This document shows, in pieces, positions 51,913-61,395 of a stretch of 64,000 nt of DNA. The translations under genes and the position numbers were made by a program. How positions within the stretch are numbered: the first letter of the stretch is position 1; the number at the start of each line of letters is the position of its first letter. The stretch comes from Holophagales bacterium (GTDB lineage: Bacteria; Acidobacteriota; Thermoanaerobaculia; UBA5066), in the NCBI GenBank assembly GCA_016714815.1, contig JADKBZ010000005.1, positions 62,001 to 126,000 on the forward strand, read 5' to 3'. The notes below the pieces were generated by a model that did no database searches, was not told the DNA's origin, and saw only the letters and a program-made list of their open reading frames with translations.

Positions 51913-54840
51913 CTAGAACCGGAGACCGACCGAGATCCGGTAGGTCCGGGGTGTCTGGAAGGCGAGGCCGTTCGTCGCCTGGCCGAAGCGAGCCCCCTTC
52001 TTCCAGTGAACCCCTTCCACCGGCGTCTGGGTGGCCGGGTCGAACGGCTGCAGGGCCGCGTTCGTGACGGCCGTCGTGACCGACGTGTCGAAGTAGCGGG
52101 AGTCGGTCGTCGCGATCTCCTGCTGGTTGAAGACGTTCGCGACCTGGGGCTGGACGAAGAGCTCGATGCTCGCGCCGAGCGCGGCGAAGGGAAGGGCGTA
52201 GTTGAGGGAGAGGTCGGTCTGCGTCACCGTCGGCGTCCGGTAGGCGCCGCGCGCCGTGAAGTAGTAGGTGGGCTGCGTGTCGGGGGTGACGTAGCCGGGA
52301 TTCGTCACGTAGGCGTCGGTGTCGATGAGCGCCTGGGCATCGTAGGGAAGTCCGCTGTCGATCGCCTGGAGGAGACCGAGGCCGACCCGGCCGAAGTGCC
52401 CCGGAAGCGGGACCTCCCAGTTCGCCCAGAGCCTCACCTTGTGCCGCTGGTCCGTCGAGAGGTACCCGACGGGGCGCGACCAGCCGGCCGCGGAATACTC
52501 GGGGTAGTAGGCGTCGGAGCCCGTGACCGGACCGCTGCTGAGCGTCTCGCCGTCGAAGCTCCCCCGGAGGGTCGACCAGGTCCAGTTGCCGCCGACGGAG
52601 AGCCCTTCGAGCGGGCGGTAGGCGAACTGCGTCTGGAGGGCGCGGTACTCGCGCTCCAGGTCATTCGTGTTCTCGACGACGCCGAGGTCGAGCTCCGAGT
52701 CGATCTGCGGCACGTAGACCGTGCCGGTCGACGTATCGACCCGCGTCGAGTAGAAGTCGTGCGCCTTTCGCCAGATCCCGTCCGTCCGGAGGGTTCCGCG
52801 GCTGCCGAGGCGGAACGTGGCGCCGACCGCGAGCTCGTCGGTCGAGGGCGACTTCAGCGAGCCCCGGATCACCGTCGTCACGCCGGAGACGTCGCCCTGG
52901 CGCAGCGGCAGGTCGCGCCCGCCATTGGCGAAGAACCAGTCGAAGGTCCGGCGGATCGCCTCGTCCTGGGAGACGAGGGTCGTGGCGTTCGGGTCGGGGT
53001 TGATCGCCGGCCCGCGGTAGATCCACTCGAAGAAGGAAGGGTTGCCGCCCCCCGCGGAGGAGTCGCCGATCGCGTTGTTGATCGCCGCCACGTACCGCGC
53101 GAAGGAGGCCGTGAGCTTGAGGGCGCCGTTGCCGCGGACGTCCCACGCCGCTCCGACGCGCGGGCTCAGCTGGCTGTCGTCGGCCACGGTGAGGCCCGAG
53201 GCGTTCTTCCCCTGGTTCTTGTCCCAGCGGGCGCCGACGTTGAATGAGAGCCGGTCGTTCAGCTGCCAGGAGTCGTTCACGAAAACCGAGAGGGTCTGGA
53301 AGCTGTTCCCCTTCGACCCCTCGAAGATCGGCCACCACTGGATGAAGGTCGAGCCCGAGGCGATGCGCGGGTAGATGTCGGCCCCCTGGTAGATCGCCGA
53401 CGTCCCGAGGATCCGGTAGTCGCTCCCCGACTGGTGGTTGTTCGCGAACCGCTGGTCGTCGAAGAGGTCGACGCCCCCCACGAGGTTGTGCGACCCGAGC
53501 GACTTCGTCGACAGGAACCAGGTCGCCTTCGCCAGGACGTTGTCGTTGTCGCGCGTCTCCGTGTCACAGACCCCGCAGAACGTGGGCGAATGGTAGCGGG
53601 GGCTGCCGGACCTCGAGCGGTCGCGCAGGATCGTCCCGCCGATCAGGTCGGTCGTCTTCGCCCCGTTCCCCTTCGCGACCTCCCAGTCCCGGCGGGAGTA
53701 CTGGGCTTCCAGGAAGAAGCTGTCGGAGAGGACCCCGTTGTAGTTCGCCGAGAAGAGCTGCTGAGGGTCCTCCCGGTCACTGAGGCTCGCGAGGTCCATC
53801 GCCCCCGAGAAGAGGTCGTTCTTGCGCTTGGCGTCGATGCTCAGGTACGAGGCCCGGAGCGTGTGGCTCGGGCCGGCGTTGACCGTCAGCTTCGCCTCGA
53901 GCCGGGTCTCGTCGTCGGTGCGCGTGTAGGGGGTCGCCAGGACGGCGGTCCCGCGCGACTCCTCGCGCTCGAAGGTCCGCCCCGCCCCGAAGAACCAGGC
54001 GCGGTCCTTCCAGAGGAACCCGCCGAGCGTCGCCTCGTAGGTCGGGACGACCTTCTTGACGCGCTGCTCGTTGAAGGAGGTCGGCGCGATCCAGTCGTCG
54101 TTCGTGAACGTCGTCCGGAAGGAGCCGCTGAAGCTGTTCCCGCCCGACTTCGTCAGCGCGTTCACGACGCCCCCCTGGAACCGGCCGTACTCCGCGGAGA
54201 TGGCGGCCGTGGAGGTCGTCGTCTCCTGGACGGCGTCCTCGATGAAGAGGTCGAGGGGCTGACCGCGCAGATTCTCGTTCACGACCACGCCGTTCACGAG
54301 GAAGAGGTTCTCGAAGGACTGCGCGCCGGACATCGTGATCGAGGCGGCGGGCCCGTTCCGGTTCACGCCGGGGGCCAGGTTCACCGTCGTGGCGAGCGTC
54401 CGCGTCACCGGGAGCTTGCCGATCAGCTCGGACGTGTAGGTCGTCGCGGCCTGCCCGGACTGCGAGATCGTCTCCGACTGCGCGACGACGATCGCGGTCG
54501 CCTCGATCGACGCCAGGCTCAGGACGACATCGGTGCGGGTCGACTGGGCCGCGGAGAGCTTGACCTGCCGCGTGACGGGCTGGAATCCCTGGAGAGCGAA
54601 CGTGACGGCGTATTCGCCCGGAGGAAGGAGCGGTACGACGTAGTCGCCGTTCGTCGACGTCACGGTGGTCCGGACCCCCTGGAGCGCAGGGGACTTCACC
54701 GTCACGGCGACCCCCGGCAGAGCCAGGCCGTCGTTGACGACGCGGCCCGAAAGGGTCGCCTGCGGGACTCCCTGTGCGACCGCCGTGCCTGCGCACCAGA
54801 GGGAGAGGACGAGGAGCGCCAGTATCCGTTTTCCAGCCAT
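51913..54840 (-). CDS. TonB-dependent outer-membrane receptor with carboxypeptidase-regulatory domain
   Basis: The 975-residue protein has a signal peptide (LALLVLSLWCAGTAVAQ). An N-terminal CarboxypepD_reg-like domain follows (about 25-110: ATLSGRVVNDGLALPGVAVTV), then a plug domain (SELIGKLPVTRTLA, FLVNGVVVNENLRG) and a long beta barrel ending in RTYRISVGLRF. The large acidobacterial-type receptors of this kind often take up glycans or peptides, but the substrate is unknown. ATG 54840 is preceded by AGGAGG. It is divergent from a secreted JAMM protein. TonB and ExbBD are not in the window. Confidence 0.93.
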   Translation of the reverse strand: MAGKRILALLVLSLWCAGTAVAQGVPQATLSGRVVNDGLALPGVAVTVKSPALQGVRTTVTSTNGDYVVPLLPPGEYAVTFALQGFQPVTRQVKLSAAQSTRTDVVLSLASIEATAIVVAQSETISQSGQAATTYTSELIGKLPVTRTLATTVNLAPGVNRNGPAASITMSGAQSFENLFLVNGVVVNENLRGQPLDLFIEDAVQETTTSTAAISAEYGRFQGGVVNALTKSGGNSFSGSFRTTFTNDDWIAPTSFNEQRVKKVVPTYEATLGGFLWKDRAWFFGAGRTFEREESRGTAVLATPYTRTDDETRLEAKLTVNAGPSHTLRASYLSIDAKRKNDLFSGAMDLASLSDREDPQQLFSANYNGVLSDSFFLEAQYSRRDWEVAKGNGAKTTDLIGGTILRDRSRSGSPRYHSPTFCGVCDTETRDNDNVLAKATWFLSTKSLGSHNLVGGVDLFDDQRFANNHQSGSDYRILGTSAIYQGADIYPRIASGSTFIQWWPIFEGSKGNSFQTLSVFVNDSWQLNDRLSFNVGARWDKNQGKNASGLTVADDSQLSPRVGAAWDVRGNGALKLTASFARYVAAINNAIGDSSAGGGNPSFFEWIYRGPAINPDPNATTLVSQDEAIRRTFDWFFANGGRDLPLRQGDVSGVTTVIRGSLKSPSTDELAVGATFRLGSRGTLRTDGIWRKAHDFYSTRVDTSTGTVYVPQIDSELDLGVVENTNDLEREYRALQTQFAYRPLEGLSVGGNWTWSTLRGSFDGETLSSGPVTGSDAYYPEYSAAGWSRPVGYLSTDQRHKVRLWANWEVPLPGHFGRVGLGLLQAIDSGLPYDAQALIDTDAYVTNPGYVTPDTQPTYYFTARGAYRTPTVTQTDLSLNYALPFAALGASIELFVQPQVANVFNQQEIATTDSRYFDTSVTTAVTNAALQPFDPATQTPVEGVHWKKGARFGQATNGLAFQTPRTYRISVGLRF

Positions 54841-55150
54841 CGAAAAATCCTCCTGCGCCCCGGCCGCCCTCCTCGTGGAGGCGGTCAGGGCTCGTGAGCT
54901 GGCCCTGCACCCGTTTCGAGAAGGAGCTCGACCAGGGCCCGGGGCACGTGAGGCTGGAAAGATCGGTCCGGGCCGCTCTCGGGAAAACACTTAAGGGACG
55001 AGAAGCCTTCCGGCAGGGACGGCGAGGACGAAGCCCCCGGAATCAGGGACAGCTTCGTCCCTTCGGGTCGATCGGAGGTCTCCTCCCTCGAATCGGGCGC
55101 TTCGTCCCGTTCTCGTGGATCGGAGGAAAACCGGACCGCAGGTTTGCCGC
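54841..55150. promoter_or_regulatory. 310-base divergent spacer with a direct repeat
   Basis: The spacer separates the TonB receptor from the JAMM-domain gene and holds no supported gene. An imperfect direct repeat, GCTTCGTCCC...GATCGGAGG, occurs at about 55052-55078 and 55099-55126, immediately upstream of the JAMM gene. The repeat could be an operator; no clear -10/-35 boxes can be assigned. Confidence 0.4.
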
Positions 55151-55687
55151 ATGAGAACGAAACGCTGCGCTCCCCTCGCCGCTCTCCTCGCCTTCGCCGC
55201 CGCGGCTTCTCCGGCCGGCGCGTGGCCCTTCCGCGACGCGAGCTTCGTTCGTCTCCTCCGCGGATCCGGGTACGGAATGCTCCAGTACGAGGAAGCCGCC
55301 TGGCTCGTCCTGGGTCCGGACGGCACGGAGAGCCTCGTCCACTGGCCCCCGCCGGACCGGGAGAACGGCCAGAGATGGCGGGGACCGCTTCCGACCGGGA
55401 CCGTCGCGCTCCTTCACACTCATCCCGCCGACCGCCCCCCCCGACCGTCGGTCCTCGACCAGGACGTGGCGTCGCGGCTGAGGCTCCCCGTCTACACGAT
55501 CAGCCGGTGGGCGATCTACCGCGCCGACCCAGACGGCACGGTCGCTCTCGTCCGTTCGCGCTACTGGACACCGACGATCGACTGGGCGCTCGCGGACAGG
55601 GAGAACCCGAGCGGCCGCGACGCCTCCCGGTCGGGAGAAGGCTCCTCGAGCGGGACGTCCCCCGGAATGGAGGCCTCGGACCGCTGA
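55151..55687 (+). CDS. Secreted JAMM/MPN-domain protein
   Basis: JAMM proteins are zinc isopeptidases or peptidases. The 178-residue protein has a signal peptide (LAALLAFAAAASPAGA) and the metal motif HTHPADRPPRPSVLD, which fits HxHPx7SxxD exactly. The conserved upstream glutamate may be in YEEAAW. A secreted JAMM protein cannot act on cytoplasmic ubiquitin-like conjugates, so a peptidoglycan-peptide or envelope role is more plausible (inference). The C terminus is Ser/Gly-rich. ATG 55151 is chosen over 55115 because it opens the signal peptide. Confidence 0.82.
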   Translation: MRTKRCAPLAALLAFAAAASPAGAWPFRDASFVRLLRGSGYGMLQYEEAAWLVLGPDGTESLVHWPPPDRENGQRWRGPLPTGTVALLHTHPADRPPRPSVLDQDVASRLRLPVYTISRWAIYRADPDGTVALVRSRYWTPTIDWALADRENPSGRDASRSGEGSSSGTSPGMEASDR

Positions 55688-55817
55688 GGACGAGGCTGTC
55701 GTCCTCGTTTTTCGCGGCTTCGTCCCTCGTGCCTTTTCCGCCCGGCGGCCCGGGCCCATCCTTCTCCTCGAAACGAAGGAAGGTCCTACGAGCCGCTCCT
55801 GAGTTCCAACCTCCTTC

Positions 55818-55846
55818 GGGGCCTCGAACGAGGCCCCGCTCTTTTT
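55818..55846 (+). terminator. Rho-independent terminator of the JAMM gene
   Basis: A perfect 9-bp stem (GGGGCCTCG and CGAGGCCCC) is followed by GCTCTTTTTCC. The T run fits termination of the plus-strand gene. Confidence 0.75.
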
Positions 55847-55848
55847 CC

Positions 55849-58800
55849 CTACCCCAGCTCCGGTATCCGCCCGGGCGTCCAGGACGCGCCGGCCGATTCG
55901 GCCTTCGCCTCGAGGAGCGTGAGCTCCTTCACGATCGACCGGAGCGTCGCGAGCGCGATCTCCAGACCAGCCGCCGCCGTCTCCACCTCGCGCTCCTGCG
56001 TCGCCGTCGGAGCCGTCGTCGTCGACCAGTGCCCGGAGACGACGTTCTGCACCCGGTCGACGATCCCCGGCGGCGCCGGCTCGCTCCGCCTTCCGAGCGT
56101 CCGGTCGCCGTTCAGCGCGACGTCGAGGTCGGAGAGCGCCAGCCGCAGCCTCCGCGTCTCCGCGAGGAGCTCGGGCCCGGCGGCCGGGGTCTCCACGAGC
56201 GCCTTCTCGAGGTGGTCGAGGCGCGTCTTCGCCTCCTTCGCCGCCTCGACGGCACCGAGGGCCGCGCGCTGGACGCGGGCCGTTCTCTTCGCGAAGGACT
56301 GGACCGCCGACCGGTCGACAGGCCCGAGCGAGGACGCGCCGAGCGGAACGACGGCGAACGACTGCGGCTCGCCGAGCGTCGTGACCACGCCGTCGGCCTT
56401 CCTCGCCAGGGAGACGCGGTAGGTCCCGGGCGCGACCATCGGGCCGCGCGGACCGGCGCTGAAGACGTCCGCCTCCTTCTCCTTCAGCTCCGTCGGGTTC
56501 GGAGAGGGAAGGCGCAGGTCCCACGCCACGCGCGAGAACCCCGCCTTGCCCGGGGTCGAGAGCCGCCGCACGACGTTTCCGGCCTCGTCCGCGACGGTGA
56601 AAAGGAGCGTCGGCTCCTCCTCGCGGTCCTCGGCACGGAGCTCCTCCCAGGTCGGGTAGAAGACGTCCTCGCCCTTCTTCGCCTTCTCCTTCTCCGCCTC
56701 CTGCCGCACCTTCTTCCGCCCCTTCAGGTCGTCCTTCAGGTAGACGGTGAAGACCGCCCCGAGCGGCGGATTGGAGGCCGCGTAGAACGACTCGCCGAGG
56801 AACGCCTTCCCCTTGAGACCGTACGGCACCTTCGGGACGTAGGCCCAGGCGTCGCGGACCGGGAAGAGCGTCGCTTCCTTCGCGAGCGTCTCGGGGGTGG
56901 CGAGTCTCAGCGGCGTCACGTCGTCGAGGATCCGGAAGCCGCGGCCGAACGTCGCGACGACGAGGTCGTTCTCGCGCTCCTGGAAGGCGAGGTCACGGAC
57001 GTTGATCGTCGGCATCCCGCCCTTCAGCCGGATCCACTTCTTCCCGCCGTCGGCCGTGAAGAAGAGGCCGAACTCGGTGCCGCAGAAGAGGAGCCCCGGC
57101 TTCTTCGGGTCCTCGGCCACGGTGTAAACCGTCCCGCGCGCGGGGAGGTCCCCGGCGATGGAGGTCCAGCTCTTCCCGCGGTCCGCGCTCCGGAGGAGGT
57201 AGGGCTTGAAGTCGCCCCGCTTGTGGTTGTCGAAGGCGGCGTAGACGACGTCCGCCTCGTGCGGCGAGGCCGCGAGATCCGCGACGAAGGTCGTCTCCGG
57301 GACCCCCGGCACGCTCTCCAACTTCCGCCAGCTCCCTCCGCCGTCCTCCGTCACCTGGACGAGGCCGTCGTCGGTCCCGGCGTAGACGAGGCCGGACTTC
57401 TTCGGGCTTTCGACGAGGGAGACGATGTTCCCGTAGAACGACGTCGAGGCGTTCTTGGCGACCGCGTCGACGCTCCAGACGCGCCCCATCACCGGGAGAC
57501 GGTTCCGGTCCGTCTGCCGCGTCAGGTCCGGGCTGACGGCCTTCCAGCTGTTGCCGCGGTCCTCGCTCCGGAAGACCCTCTGCGCCGCGAACCAGAGCCG
57601 CGTCGGAGAGTGGGGCGAGATGATCAGCGGCGAGTCCCAGTTCCAGCGCAGGGGCGCGTCGCCGGGTGCCGGCTGGGGCTGGATGTCGACCTGCTCGCCC
57701 GTCTTCCGGTCGAACCTCACGAGGGCGCCGTGCTGCGCCTCGGAGTAGACGATGTCGGGATTGCCCGGCTCGACGGCGGCGAAGAAGCCGTCGCCCGTCT
57801 GCGTGACGAACCAGTCCTCGTTCCGGATCCCGTGCGCGTTGTCGGTCCGCGACGGGCCGCCGAGCGTGTAGTTGTCCTGCGTCCCGCCGTAGACGTTGTA
57901 GAAGGGCCTCGCGTCGTCGACCGCCACCCGGTAGAACTGCGTGACGGGGAGGTTCGTCCGGAACTGCCAGGTCGCACAGCGGTCCCACGACTCGTAGATG
58001 CCGCCATCGTTGCCGTTCAGGAGGTGGTCCGGGTTCTCGGGGTCGATCCAGAGCGCGTGGTTGTCGACGTGCTTGGCCTTCTCGCCCGCGTTCCGCCACG
58101 TCTTCCCGCCGTCGTCCGTCACCTGCATGTAGGTGTCCATCGAGTAGACGCGGTCCGCATCCTTCGGGTCGGGGAAGAGCTCCTGGTAGTACTGGGCCGA
58201 GGTCGTCGAGTAGTCGCCGCGCTTCTCCCAGCTCATCCCTGCGTCGAGGGAGCGGTAGAAGCCGCCATCCTTGCCTCGTGCCTCGACGAGGGCGTAGACG
58301 GTGTCGGGGGCGGCCGGCGGGACGGCGAGGGCGATCCGGCCGACGTCCCCCTTCGGGAGGCCGTTCGTCAGCTTCGTCCACGAGACCCCGCCATCGGTCG
58401 ACTTGTGGATCCCGCTCTCCGGTCCGCCGTTGATGAGCGTGAAGACGTGCCGGCGGCGCTGGTAGGCGGCGGCGTACAGGACGTCCGGATTCCGGGGGTC
58501 CATCCAGACGTCGCTGACGCCGGTCCTGCCGGAGATCGTCAGGACGGCCTTCCACGTCTTTCCGCCGTCCGTCGACTTGTAGAGCCCGCGGTCCCCGCCG
58601 TCGGCCCAGAGCGGCCCCTGCGCAGCGACGTAGACGATCCGGCCGTCCTTCGGGTGGACGAGGATCCTCCCGATGTGCTCCGAGGCCTTCAGCCCGACGT
58701 TCTCCCAGCTCTTCCCGCCGTCGGGAGAGCGGTAGACGCCGTCGCCGTAGCCGACGCTGCGCTGGCTGTTGTTCTCGCCCGTCCCGACCCAGACGACGAG

Positions 58801-59160
58801 CGGATTCGTCGGGTCGAGCGTCACGCAGCCGATGGAGAAGGAGCCCTGGTCGTCGAAGACCGGGGCGAAGGTGGTCCCCCAGTTCGTCGTCTTCCAGACG
58901 CCGCCCGAGGAGACGGCGACGTAGTACGTCCCCTTACGGACCGGGTCGACGGCGAGGTCGCCGACGCGCCCCGAAGTGATCGCCGGCCCGAGATCGCGCA
59001 GCTCGAGCCCGGCGAACGTCCCGGCCGAGAAGGGGTCCGGCGTCTTCTCCGCCGAGGCCGGTTTCGTACCGGACGAGCCCTTCGAGGGGCCCTTCTCCTC
59101 TGCGAGCGCCGGGAAGGAGGCGGCGAGTACGACGGCGAGGAGCGTGGAGAGTGCTCTCAT
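55849..59160 (-). CDS. VPS10/sortilin-like BNR-repeat protein
   Basis: The 1103-residue secreted protein has a signal peptide (LSTLLAVVLAASFPALA) followed by a two-propeller region. BNR/Asp-box repeats recur: VYRSPDGGKSWENV, LYKSTDGGKTWKAV, IHKSTDGGVSWTKL and LLRSADRGKSWTS. This is the VPS10-like 'glycosyl hydrolase' family common in acidobacteria. The C-terminal 250 residues form a beta-sandwich then a helical end (LKELTLLEAKAESAG). The true substrate is unknown; sialidase activity is not supported. It follows the S9 peptidase by 6 bases and probably shares its transcript. Confidence 0.9.
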   Translation of the reverse strand: MRALSTLLAVVLAASFPALAEEKGPSKGSSGTKPASAEKTPDPFSAGTFAGLELRDLGPAITSGRVGDLAVDPVRKGTYYVAVSSGGVWKTTNWGTTFAPVFDDQGSFSIGCVTLDPTNPLVVWVGTGENNSQRSVGYGDGVYRSPDGGKSWENVGLKASEHIGRILVHPKDGRIVYVAAQGPLWADGGDRGLYKSTDGGKTWKAVLTISGRTGVSDVWMDPRNPDVLYAAAYQRRRHVFTLINGGPESGIHKSTDGGVSWTKLTNGLPKGDVGRIALAVPPAAPDTVYALVEARGKDGGFYRSLDAGMSWEKRGDYSTTSAQYYQELFPDPKDADRVYSMDTYMQVTDDGGKTWRNAGEKAKHVDNHALWIDPENPDHLLNGNDGGIYESWDRCATWQFRTNLPVTQFYRVAVDDARPFYNVYGGTQDNYTLGGPSRTDNAHGIRNEDWFVTQTGDGFFAAVEPGNPDIVYSEAQHGALVRFDRKTGEQVDIQPQPAPGDAPLRWNWDSPLIISPHSPTRLWFAAQRVFRSEDRGNSWKAVSPDLTRQTDRNRLPVMGRVWSVDAVAKNASTSFYGNIVSLVESPKKSGLVYAGTDDGLVQVTEDGGGSWRKLESVPGVPETTFVADLAASPHEADVVYAAFDNHKRGDFKPYLLRSADRGKSWTSIAGDLPARGTVYTVAEDPKKPGLLFCGTEFGLFFTADGGKKWIRLKGGMPTINVRDLAFQERENDLVVATFGRGFRILDDVTPLRLATPETLAKEATLFPVRDAWAYVPKVPYGLKGKAFLGESFYAASNPPLGAVFTVYLKDDLKGRKKVRQEAEKEKAKKGEDVFYPTWEELRAEDREEEPTLLFTVADEAGNVVRRLSTPGKAGFSRVAWDLRLPSPNPTELKEKEADVFSAGPRGPMVAPGTYRVSLARKADGVVTTLGEPQSFAVVPLGASSLGPVDRSAVQSFAKRTARVQRAALGAVEAAKEAKTRLDHLEKALVETPAAGPELLAETRRLRLALSDLDVALNGDRTLGRRSEPAPPGIVDRVQNVVSGHWSTTTAPTATQEREVETAAAGLEIALATLRSIVKELTLLEAKAESAGASWTPGRIPELG

Positions 59161-59166
59161 GACGAC

Positions 59167-61308
59167 TCAGTTCCCTTTCGTGTGCGCCAGGACGAAGGCG
59201 TACTCGTCGGCGCGGGACTCGACGGAGGACTTCACCATGTCGGCGCCCCCGTGCCCCGCGTTCCTCTCGATCCGCAGGAGGACCGGCCCGCCCGTCGAAG
59301 CCGCCTGGAGCGCGGCCGCGAACTTGCGCGCGTGCATCGGGTCGACCCGGTCGTCGCTGTCGGCCGAGAGGAGGAGCGTCGCGGGGTAGGCGGTCCCCTT
59401 CTTCACGGCCTGGTAGGGGGAATAGGCGCGAAGGGCCTCGAACTGCTTCGGGTCCTCGGCCGAGCCGTACTCGCTGATCCAGGTCCGGCCCGAGCCGAAG
59501 AGGTGGTAGCGGACCATGTCGAGGAGCGGGACGGCGCAGAGAACCGCGGAGAAGGCCTTCGGCTCCTGCGTCATCGCGGCCCCCACCAGGAGCCCGCCGT
59601 TGGAGCCTCCGTAGATCGCGAGCCGGTCGGCGCTCGTCACCTTCTCCTTCGAGAGCCAGCGGGCCGCGGCGAGGAAGTCGTCGAAGGTGTTCTGCTTCTT
59701 CAGGAGCATCCCGCCCTTGTGCCACTCCTCGCCGTACTCGCCTCCGCCGCGCAGGTTGACCGCCGCCCAGACGCCCCCCTCCTCGAGCCACGGGTAGAGG
59801 AGCGCCGAGAAGTCGGGCGTCTCGCTCACCTGGAAGCCGCCGTAGCCGTAGAGGATCGCGCGGGACTTCCCGTCCCGCTTCAGGTCCTTCCGGTGGACGA
59901 GGAACATGGAGACCTTCGTCCCGTCCTTCGACGGGAAGAAGACCTGCTCGACCACGTAGGGGCTGGGGTCGACCGGGACGTTCAGCTTCGCGAAGAGCTC
60001 GAGCTTCCCCGTCTTCATCGACATGGAATAGATCTGCCGCGGCGTCGTGTACGACTCGAAGGTGAAGTACGCCTCGTCGTCCTCGGCGAGGCCCGAAGGC
60101 CCCCCGACGGTCCCGAGGGACGGGAGCTTGACCTCGCGCACGAGCGCGCCGCCGAGCTCGCGGACCTCGAGAAGCGAGGAGGCGTCCTTCAGGTAGTTGA
60201 TCGCGAGGCGCCCTCCGAGGAGCGCCGTGCCCGCGATGGTGGCGTCGGGGCGTTCGGGGACGACCTCGCGCCACGCCTTCCGGGCCGGCCTCGCGGGGTC
60301 GACCTCGTAGACGCGCCCTCTCGGGGCTCCGTCGTCCGTCGTCACGTAGAACCGGTCCCGGAAGACCTCCACGCTCCAGTGGGACTCCGTCCCGACGACG
60401 AGCGGAGTCCACCGGTCGGCCTGCTTCGGGTCCGACAGGTCCCGGAAGGAGACGTCCGCCGACGACCAGCCGTGCTGGACGGAGAGGACGAGCCAGCGCC
60501 CGTCGCGCGAGACGACCGTGGCGACGAACGCCGTCGGGTCGCCGAGCCGGCCGTGGACGACGCGGTCGCGCTTCGGGTCCTCGCCGAGCCGGTGGAAGCG
60601 GACCTCCTGGTATCCCGGGCGCTCGTCCACCGGGATCTTCGGGTCGGTGGGAAGCCAGGTGTAGTAGAAGCCGCTCCCGTCGGGCGTCCAGGAGGCGCTC
60701 GCGTACTTGCCTCCTTCGATCACGTCGACCTCGGATACTTTTCCGGTCGCCACGTCGACGACCCGGAGCGTCGCCTCGTCGGAGTTGTTCGCCTTCACCT
60801 GGTACGCGACACGCGTGCCGTCCCACGACGGCTGCCAGTCGCCGAGGGACGCGCTCCCGTCCTTCGACCAGGTGTTCGGGTCGAAGAGGACCTTCTCCTC
60901 GCCCCCCTTCCCGTCCTTCCAGTAGACGACGGACTTCTCCTTCGTCGCGTGGCGCCTCTGGAGAAACGTGAAGGCGCCGCGCCGGACCGGAGCCGAGACC
61001 GAGTCGATGTAGGCGAGCTGCTTCAGGCGGGCCAGGAGCTTCTCGCGGAGCGGGAGCTTTCCGAGCTCCTTTCGGGCGAGGTCGTCCTGCGCCGTCATCC
61101 ACGTCTTCACCTCGGCGGAGGAGGCGTCCTCGAGCCAGCGGTACGGGTCGGGCACCGGCACCTCGTGCAGCACGTCCTTCGCGTCGACCGTGCGCGTCGG
61201 CGGGTAGGCGAGGCGGCTCTCGGCCCGGGCGCCGCGCGGGGCCAGGACGGCGGCGAGCGCACACGCGAGGAAAAACGCAGAGACGAGGTCGGTCGGAATC
61301 TGTTTCAT
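59167..61308 (-). CDS. S9A prolyl oligopeptidase
   Basis: Prolyl oligopeptidases cut short peptides after proline. The 713-residue product has a signal peptide (LVSAFFLACALAAVLAPRGARA), a seven-blade propeller and a C-terminal hydrolase domain. Catalytic residues are in YGGSNGGLLVGA (Ser), SADSDDRVDPMHA (Asp) and NAGHGG (His). ATG 61308 is chosen because the signal peptide starts there, so the enzyme should act in the periplasm or outside. It precedes the VPS10-like gene by 6 bases. Confidence 0.94.
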   Translation of the reverse strand: MKQIPTDLVSAFFLACALAAVLAPRGARAESRLAYPPTRTVDAKDVLHEVPVPDPYRWLEDASSAEVKTWMTAQDDLARKELGKLPLREKLLARLKQLAYIDSVSAPVRRGAFTFLQRRHATKEKSVVYWKDGKGGEEKVLFDPNTWSKDGSASLGDWQPSWDGTRVAYQVKANNSDEATLRVVDVATGKVSEVDVIEGGKYASASWTPDGSGFYYTWLPTDPKIPVDERPGYQEVRFHRLGEDPKRDRVVHGRLGDPTAFVATVVSRDGRWLVLSVQHGWSSADVSFRDLSDPKQADRWTPLVVGTESHWSVEVFRDRFYVTTDDGAPRGRVYEVDPARPARKAWREVVPERPDATIAGTALLGGRLAINYLKDASSLLEVRELGGALVREVKLPSLGTVGGPSGLAEDDEAYFTFESYTTPRQIYSMSMKTGKLELFAKLNVPVDPSPYVVEQVFFPSKDGTKVSMFLVHRKDLKRDGKSRAILYGYGGFQVSETPDFSALLYPWLEEGGVWAAVNLRGGGEYGEEWHKGGMLLKKQNTFDDFLAAARWLSKEKVTSADRLAIYGGSNGGLLVGAAMTQEPKAFSAVLCAVPLLDMVRYHLFGSGRTWISEYGSAEDPKQFEALRAYSPYQAVKKGTAYPATLLLSADSDDRVDPMHARKFAAALQAASTGGPVLLRIERNAGHGGADMVKSSVESRADEYAFVLAHTKGN

Positions 61309-61395
61309 GGGGAGACTCTCCTGGAGAGCGGTCTTCATCTTCGGTGGGGACGGAATCATCCCACGCCAGGAGCGCCGGGCGGCTACCATCGACAC

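Noticed and set aside
55849..59160. Sialidase or glycosidase function from BNR repeats
   Set aside because: Asp-box repeats alone do not show catalysis, and no sialidase active-site arginine triad could be identified.
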